NCBI RefSeq assembly: GCF_902859825.1
Contig: NZ_CADIKB010000021.1
Coordinates: forward strand, 52,455-116,454
Origin: Paraburkholderia phenoliruptrix
GTDB taxonomy: Bacteria > Pseudomonadota > Gammaproteobacteria > Burkholderiales > Burkholderiaceae
Direction of reading: 5' to 3'
Length of the DNA: 64,000 nucleotides
Below the pieces are notes generated by a model. It worked only from the letters and a program-made list of their open reading frames with translations. It did not search any database and had not been told where the DNA came from. A program made the position numbers and the translations under genes. Position 1 is the first letter of the stretch, and each line of letters starts with the position of its first letter. This document shows positions 59,849 through 64,000 of this stretch, piece by piece.

Positions 59849-60871
59849 TTACTCGTCTGACAGTGTTGATTGGAAACGACGCCAGCGCATATCGACAACC
59901 ACACCCGCCAGAAAAAGAACCACCACCCAACCGGCGAGGATGCCCCACTGGACGATAGCATCGCGGCCCAGAGCAAATACAGCAAGCATTATGCCAGTTG
60001 CCATGACGACATACCACGCCAAAGCGGTCCTTGCATGACCAACCCCACTGCGCACCATACGCTGATAGTAGTGCTCGCGGTGCGGTTGCCAAAATCTTTC
60101 TCCCCGCAGGAGCCGGCGTGCGAGCGTCACGGACGCATCCGCGATGAACGGCGCAAACACCATCGCGGGAAACCAGATGGGCCAGACGCCCCCGCGCCAA
60201 CCCCAGTAGCCGAATGCCCCCGCCAGAAAGCCTAGGGAAATGGACCCTGCATCGCCCAAAAAAATTCGGGCCGGATGAAAGTTGAAAAAGAGGAAGCCTA
60301 GAGCCGCGCCGGACACCGCGACGGAGGACCAGGCCAGCTCCGGCGACGGATGACCGCTCAGCAGCGCGGCCACGGCGTAGCCGGCGAAGCCGAACAAGGC
60401 CATGCCCCCGGCGAGCCCGTCGGCGCCATCCATGAAATTGTAAAGATTCACCAGCCACAACATCAGGAAGGCAAGTATTGCCAAAACCCACCATGGCGCG
60501 TTGGCGGCGAAGAGAGACACCAGGCCGACAACGGCCAACACGTGCGCAACAAACCTGACCCGCGCGGGCAGGCCGCGGCGGTCGTCGATCTGGGAAACCG
60601 CCGCGAGGAAGGCCGTGCCCAGCGCGGAGAACCAGAGTGCGGGCGCCAACAGCAAGGTCGCAATGACGCCCACGGGGACCACGCCCCACCCGCCGACTCG
60701 CGGCGTGGGCGCGTTGTGAAGCGACCGGTCGTTGGGTACATCCGTGGCAAGACGCCAGGCGAGTCCGGTGCGCAGCAAGGTCCAGAGAATCGCTCCACAT
60801 GCGCAAGCGGATGCGAGTGCGATCAGGGCTGCAGCCGCCCAAGCCGGCAAGGTGACGAGGTACGTCAGCAC
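59849..60871 (-). CDS. WecA/WbpL-type sugar-1-P transferase (second)
   Basis: A 340-residue membrane transferase that loads an aminosugar phosphate onto undecaprenyl phosphate. The motifs are DVPNDRSLHNAPTPRVGG, DDRRGLPARVRF, NLYNFMDGADGLAGG, IFLGDAGSISLGFL and a basic HREHYYQRMVRSG loop. A GTG start at 60871 overlaps the stop of the epimerase gene by 7 bases, so translation is coupled; no ATG fits better. Next to an epimerase and a WbpM homologue it resembles the Pseudomonas WbpV-WbpL-WbpM set that starts B-band O-antigen with FucNAc. The exact sugar here is inference. Confidence 0.9.
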   Translation of the reverse strand: MLTYLVTLPAWAAAALIALASACACGAILWTLLRTGLAWRLATDVPNDRSLHNAPTPRVGGWGVVPVGVIATLLLAPALWFSALGTAFLAAVSQIDDRRGLPARVRFVAHVLAVVGLVSLFAANAPWWVLAILAFLMLWLVNLYNFMDGADGLAGGMALFGFAGYAVAALLSGHPSPELAWSSVAVSGAALGFLFFNFHPARIFLGDAGSISLGFLAGAFGYWGWRGGVWPIWFPAMVFAPFIADASVTLARRLLRGERFWQPHREHYYQRMVRSGVGHARTALAWYVVMATGIMLAVFALGRDAIVQWGILAGWVVVLFLAGVVVDMRWRRFQSTLSDE

Positions 60872-61836
60872 TCGCGATCTCCCTGTGTAGTGCGGTACCA
60901 GCGGGCCGTGGCCGCCAGTCCTTCGTCGGTGGAATACGGAGGTGTCCAGCCCAACACCGAGCGGATTCGCGCCGTGTCCACCCGCAATGCGCCGACCAGC
61001 CGATCCACCTGTGCAGAACGGCCTGTCAGTCGGCCGGCCAGACGCAGCCAACGCTCGGGTATCGGGAGCAGCCGCGCCGGCTGGCGCAAGTGGCGGCCCA
61101 GCGCGCGGCACAGTTCAGCGACGGTAAGCGCGTCCGTGTCCGCAACATGGAAGCATTGGCCCGCCGCATGCGGATCCGTCGCGCAACGCATCAGCGCGTC
61201 TGCGAGGTTCTCGACGTACACGAGGCTGCGTCGTCCATGGACGGCGCCAAGGGGCAGCGGCAGGCCTTTTCCTATGCCTTGCATCAGACGCAGGAAATTG
61301 GCGCGTACCCCGGGGCCGTACACCAGCGGCGGGCGCACAATCACCAGCTCCAATCCCGTCTCACGAGCATAGCGGGCGAGCGCCTGTTCGGCGGCAAGTT
61401 TGGAGCGGCCGTAAGGGTCTTCGGGAGCCGGAGCATCGTCTTCGGTCAGAGGTCGCCCTTTATCGGCTTCCGCAACCGCCTTGATACTGCTGACAAAGAC
61501 AAAACGGCGAACGCCACGCTGTGAGGCAACTCGCGCGAGGCGAAGCGCACCTTCGACATTCGTGGCGTGGAAGGCGGCTTCCGGATCTGCCGACACTTCG
61601 TGCATCACATGGACGCGGGCCGCGAGGTGGACGACGCAATCGGCAGCGAGCGAAGCCGGCCACCCGGCTTCTATGGCCACGAAGTCCGCGCTGGGCTCGA
61701 TCCACTCGGCGACACCCGGCTCGAGCTGCCCGCCGCGCCGGACGAGGCCGGTGACGGTGTGTCCTGCGTCGAGTAGCACGCGGCTCAGCGCGCGACCGAC
61801 GAACCCGTTGGCCCCTGTCACGAGTATGTGACTCAT
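60865..61836 (-). CDS. NAD-dependent sugar epimerase/reductase, WbpV-like
   Basis: A 323-residue extended SDR. The NAD motif TGANGFVGRALSRVL begins at residue 7, the serine is in FVSSIKAV, and the catalytic Y-x3-K lies in DPYGRSKLAAEQALARY. It probably reduces or epimerises the 4-keto sugar produced by the WbpM-type dehydratase, as WbpV or WbvR-type 4-reductases do. It overlaps the upstream GT2 by 4 bases and the downstream transferase by 7, so all are one transcript. ATG at 61836 is set by this overlap and the N-terminal fold. Confidence 0.9.
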   Translation of the reverse strand: MSHILVTGANGFVGRALSRVLLDAGHTVTGLVRRGGQLEPGVAEWIEPSADFVAIEAGWPASLAADCVVHLAARVHVMHEVSADPEAAFHATNVEGALRLARVASQRGVRRFVFVSSIKAVAEADKGRPLTEDDAPAPEDPYGRSKLAAEQALARYARETGLELVIVRPPLVYGPGVRANFLRLMQGIGKGLPLPLGAVHGRRSLVYVENLADALMRCATDPHAAGQCFHVADTDALTVAELCRALGRHLRQPARLLPIPERWLRLAGRLTGRSAQVDRLVGALRVDTARIRSVLGWTPPYSTDEGLAATARWYRTTQGDREC

Positions 61837-62681
61837 AGCCACTTCCAGCCGAAGCGGTTGAAGAACTTGAAGGCGGAAGAGATGAACATGCGGATGTGGG
61901 CAAAGCCCTTGCGCGCCGCGCCGCCGCCGTGATGCAGAACCCGCACCGACGGCGCATACACGACACGCGTGACGTCGTGCGCGCGCAGGCTCAGATCGTA
62001 GTCCTCGAAATAGAGAAAGTAGCGAGCGTCGAAACCCGCCAGTTGCTTCAGGACGGACGTGCGGAACAGCATGAAACAGCCACTGACGATGGGCGGGTCC
62101 CACACGACGTCATGCGCATTGATCTTGTCCCGCATCTCATACCGTGCGAGACGACGCGAAAACCATTGCCTCGGCCTCGCAGGCAGGAAGCCTCGCGCGA
62201 ACAGGTCGAGCAGCGTGGGATATCGCCGACAGAGGAACAGTTGATGGCCATGCTCATCCCCGATCCACGGCGTGATAAGGCCAGCCTCCGCATGCACCTC
62301 GAAGAAATCACAGGCTTCGCAAAGCGCGTTGCGAGCGAGATCAATGTCGGGGTTCAGCACCAAGTGGTATCGGCTGGTACTCCGTTCAATCGCAAGGTTA
62401 TGGCCACGGCCGTAGCCCACGTTGCCCTGCCCTGCGATGATCGTCGTAGTAGACACACCGTGAGATGCGAGTTCCGCCAACGCAGCGAGACAGTCAGGTA
62501 ACCCCCCGTTATCCACTAGGTATAGCGTCACCGGGAAGCTAGGGCGGCCGGCACGGAGTGCGTCGCTTGCCTTGGCTAGACTGGCGAGCGTGGCGGTCAA
62601 TTGGTCGATATCCGGGCGATAGACGACCATTGAGACGGACAACCCCTCAGATTTGAACTGCGGCGCTTGTGTAGCTGTCAT
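61833..62681 (-). CDS. Family 2 glycosyltransferase, rhamnosyltransferase-like
   Basis: A 282-residue GT2 enzyme. SVSMVVYRPDIDQLTATLASL starts the nucleotide-binding domain. YLVDNGGLPDC replaces the common DNGS, and GYGRGHNLAIERSTSRYHLVLNPDIDL is the pattern of WbbL-like rhamnosyltransferases, with D-I-D as the metal-binding D-x-D. VSGCFMLFRTSVLKQLAGFDARYFLYFEDYDLSLRA-type sequence confirms this. It is the first gene of the minus-strand operon and looks less GC-rich than its neighbours, which may reflect transfer. Confidence 0.9.
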   Translation of the reverse strand: MTATQAPQFKSEGLSVSMVVYRPDIDQLTATLASLAKASDALRAGRPSFPVTLYLVDNGGLPDCLAALAELASHGVSTTTIIAGQGNVGYGRGHNLAIERSTSRYHLVLNPDIDLARNALCEACDFFEVHAEAGLITPWIGDEHGHQLFLCRRYPTLLDLFARGFLPARPRQWFSRRLARYEMRDKINAHDVVWDPPIVSGCFMLFRTSVLKQLAGFDARYFLYFEDYDLSLRAHDVTRVVYAPSVRVLHHGGGAARKGFAHIRMFISSAFKFFNRFGWKWL

Positions 62682-63240
62682 CTGTAGTAACTAAGTGCTT
62701 CTCGTGGGCACGTCTCGTAAATTGTGTGGCCGCAAGAAATTCGTCAGTTTGCGCAAGTTTGCTGACTTAGGCAACAGAGGCCTTTCATTCCTGTCGTCTG
62801 TAATCTCATATGCGCGGGGCATTGCGTTGTGGCTGACGGAAGTTGTCCGAAAATACCGGGACCGCTTCTGCTCTATCCATCGGTCTTCTGGCACCAATCG
62901 CAAATGAAATTTACGCCTTCCCATGTATCAGTAGTCAAATCGTTGGTGCGAGGGTCAGCACACCGGCCCTTGCTCGGTCGCGTGTTCAAGAGTTGTTCCC
63001 CCAGACTGACAGGCACGGGTTGACAACGGTGTGGAAGCGGCGACATAGCTAAATTATGATCATCGATCGGCGTAGTTCGACGGCAATCGGAGACGACGGT
63101 CGGCACAATCGCGCGAACGTTGTCAAGGAGGGTGTTGCCAAGATTTCCGCCATCGCCACTCGTTCCAAGCCCCCGACAACAGGGCACAACAGACGATCTC
63201 AAATCGTTGAAAGTCAGGGCGAACGTTCAGCATTCATGTA

Positions 63241-63507
63241 GCTATTTGCGACGGCGGGTTGGGCCAACATGGATGCATTGGAATAACGCGGGAGATCGAG
63301 CTTAATTTACGCACGATGTTGACCCACGGCGCGCGGAACGCGCCGGAACCGGCCAAGAGTTGGGCCTCCGTCAAGCAGTTGCGCAAGCAAGGGTTGAACG
63401 CGGTTTTGATCGCCTCGGTTACCAACGTTGAGGAGCGGCTCCCGACGCGCCCTGAACTAGTCGCGCACTCGATTGTCGCTCGGGGGAGCGACACGGCAAG
63501 CCGATGA
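63241..63507 (+). pseudogene. IS110-family transposase remnant (C-terminal)
   Basis: One frame reads GGLGQHGCIGITREIELNLR, then TMLTHGARNA, then a stretch containing W and QLRKQGLNAVLIASVTNVEE, ending with PELVAH and a stop at 63505-63507. This follows the order of the IS110/IS1111 transposase C-terminus: G-x-I-T-K-R-G-x-x-Y-L-R-x-L-L-x-H-G-A-R, W, L-R-K-x3-N-x4-A-x2-N, then L-A-H. The catalytic region is gone and the frame is closed upstream, so it is a dead fragment. Similarity was judged by eye. Confidence 0.6.
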
Positions 63508-63517
63508 AGCTCGCGCA

Positions 63518-63553
63518 CGCGGCGCTACGATACAACGCGGCGCTACGATACAA
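63518..63553. repeat. 18-bp tandem duplication
   Basis: CGCGGCGCTACGATACAA occurs twice head to tail, just after the transposase remnant. It may be a small slippage duplication or relate to the end of the vanished insertion element. Confidence 0.8.
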
Positions 63554-64000
63554 TCCGCGTCGACGCCTCATTTCCAACGCTGCAACAGTCGACCGTCGCG
63601 GCAGAGTCATGACTGACCTCCATGCTAGTACTCCTACTTCTCATTTCCTGCGAAAATGGCATGAGAAATGAAACGCGCTCGTAACCTCTATTGTCAACTG
63701 TGCCGGAGACTAGTTGTGTCGCGACCATTGTCAAACCGCCCCAGTTATGGCACCTAACACCGCCAAGCGTAGCCCCGATGGAGCCGCTTTCCCAAGAGAC
63801 AACTTCAGCAAGCAAAGATGTGGGGGCGCAGCGTTGCGCCAGCGGCAAATTGACGCCGCACAGCCAGTTGGCACTGTGTCCAGAAGTTTCGGCAATGTCC
63901 CACAGACAGTTGAAGGTTGGGACGGCGGGTGCGGCATAGATTATGCGACCTTGCGATCATGGTCAATGTTGGATTTCGAGGGCGAACGCTTCAGGGCGGC

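Larger units (their letters stand above)
62682..64000. other. Gene-poor, AT-richer decayed region
   Basis: I find no convincing intact gene in these 1.3 kb. Open frames are all under about 110 codons, overlap on both strands, and lack the strong third-position GC bias seen elsewhere in the window. The promoter of the minus-strand glycosyltransferase operon should lie in the first 200 bases. The remainder holds an IS110-like transposase remnant and a short tandem repeat, which suggests an old insertion or recombination site beside the polysaccharide cluster. A gene may begin just past the right edge. Confidence 0.6.

Noticed and set aside
57954..60842. Apparent 962-residue fusion of the second WecA-type transferase region with the WbpM-type enzyme
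   Set aside because: The first 335 codons are an out-of-frame reading of the transferase gene. A proper start with AAGGA lies at 59837.
63543..63939. Short open frames on both strands near the right edge (about 68-100 codons)
   Set aside because: They overlap each other, use codons unlike the rest of the window, and match no family I recognise.

Overview
The window looks like part of a main chromosome of a Burkholderiaceae bacterium, most likely a Paraburkholderia or Caballeronia. The grounds are high GC with strong third-position GC bias, the order of the urt-ure-waaA genes, Burkholderia-type families (DUF2486, DUF934, DUF2844, DUF3443), a Kdo hydroxylase beside waaA, and an APS-type sulfate assimilation operon. 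I saw no rRNA, tRNA, CRISPR array or intact mobile element.

Layout. 1-4855: the 3' part of ilvD, a small cytochrome c, a frameshifted DUF2486 gene, holC and pepA. 4993-7634: lptF-lptG (LPS export permeases) and a small sirohydrochlorin chelatase. 7640-13930 (minus): the sulfate assimilation operon cysI-DUF934-cysH-cysD-cysN-cobA, with a CysB-type regulator divergent at 14151 and an orphan branched-chain-type binding protein after it. 16685-23668 (minus): a sugar uptake and catabolism operon (LacI regulator, RbsABC-type transporter, TIM-barrel isomerase/epimerase, Gfo/Idh/MocA dehydrogenase) with a perfect 20-bp operator-like palindrome just upstream of the repressor. 23928-27945: pcm-like methyltransferase, rhodanese, a frameshifted alpha/beta hydrolase, and a divergent LysR/SDR pair.

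28126-32237: two tandem DUF2844-DUF3443 pairs. Both DUF3443 lipoproteins carry D-T-G-S and D-S-G-(T/S) motifs plus flap-, ILG- and C-terminal-like segments in the order seen in pepsin-type aspartic peptidases. I regard this as the most novel signal in the window. Both pairs start with a leader hairpin that pairs the ribosome binding site.

32771-45167: a urea system, with the urtABCDE transporter followed by ureD, an amino-acid-type binding protein, and ureABCEFG. Near-consensus sigma-54 (-24/-12) promoters precede urtA and the binding-protein gene, which implies nitrogen control. Imported urea would be split by urease to ammonia, with UreDEFG loading nickel.

45201-62681: envelope polysaccharide genes. 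waaA, Kdo 3-hydroxylase, waaC and phosphomannomutase/phosphoglucomutase lie on the minus strand. A flippase, two glycosyltransferases and galE follow on the plus strand, then a chemotaxis receptor (minus) and one WecA/MraY-type transferase (plus). Last is a minus-strand operon with a GT2, an epimerase, a second WecA-type transferase and a WbpM/CapD-type nucleotide-sugar enzyme. 62682-64000 has no convincing intact gene and looks AT-richer and decayed, with the remains of an IS110-type transposase.

Two independent apparent frameshifts (DUF2486 and the hydrolase) are either true pseudogenes or assembly errors. All functional calls rest on reading motifs and family knowledge, not on database searches.
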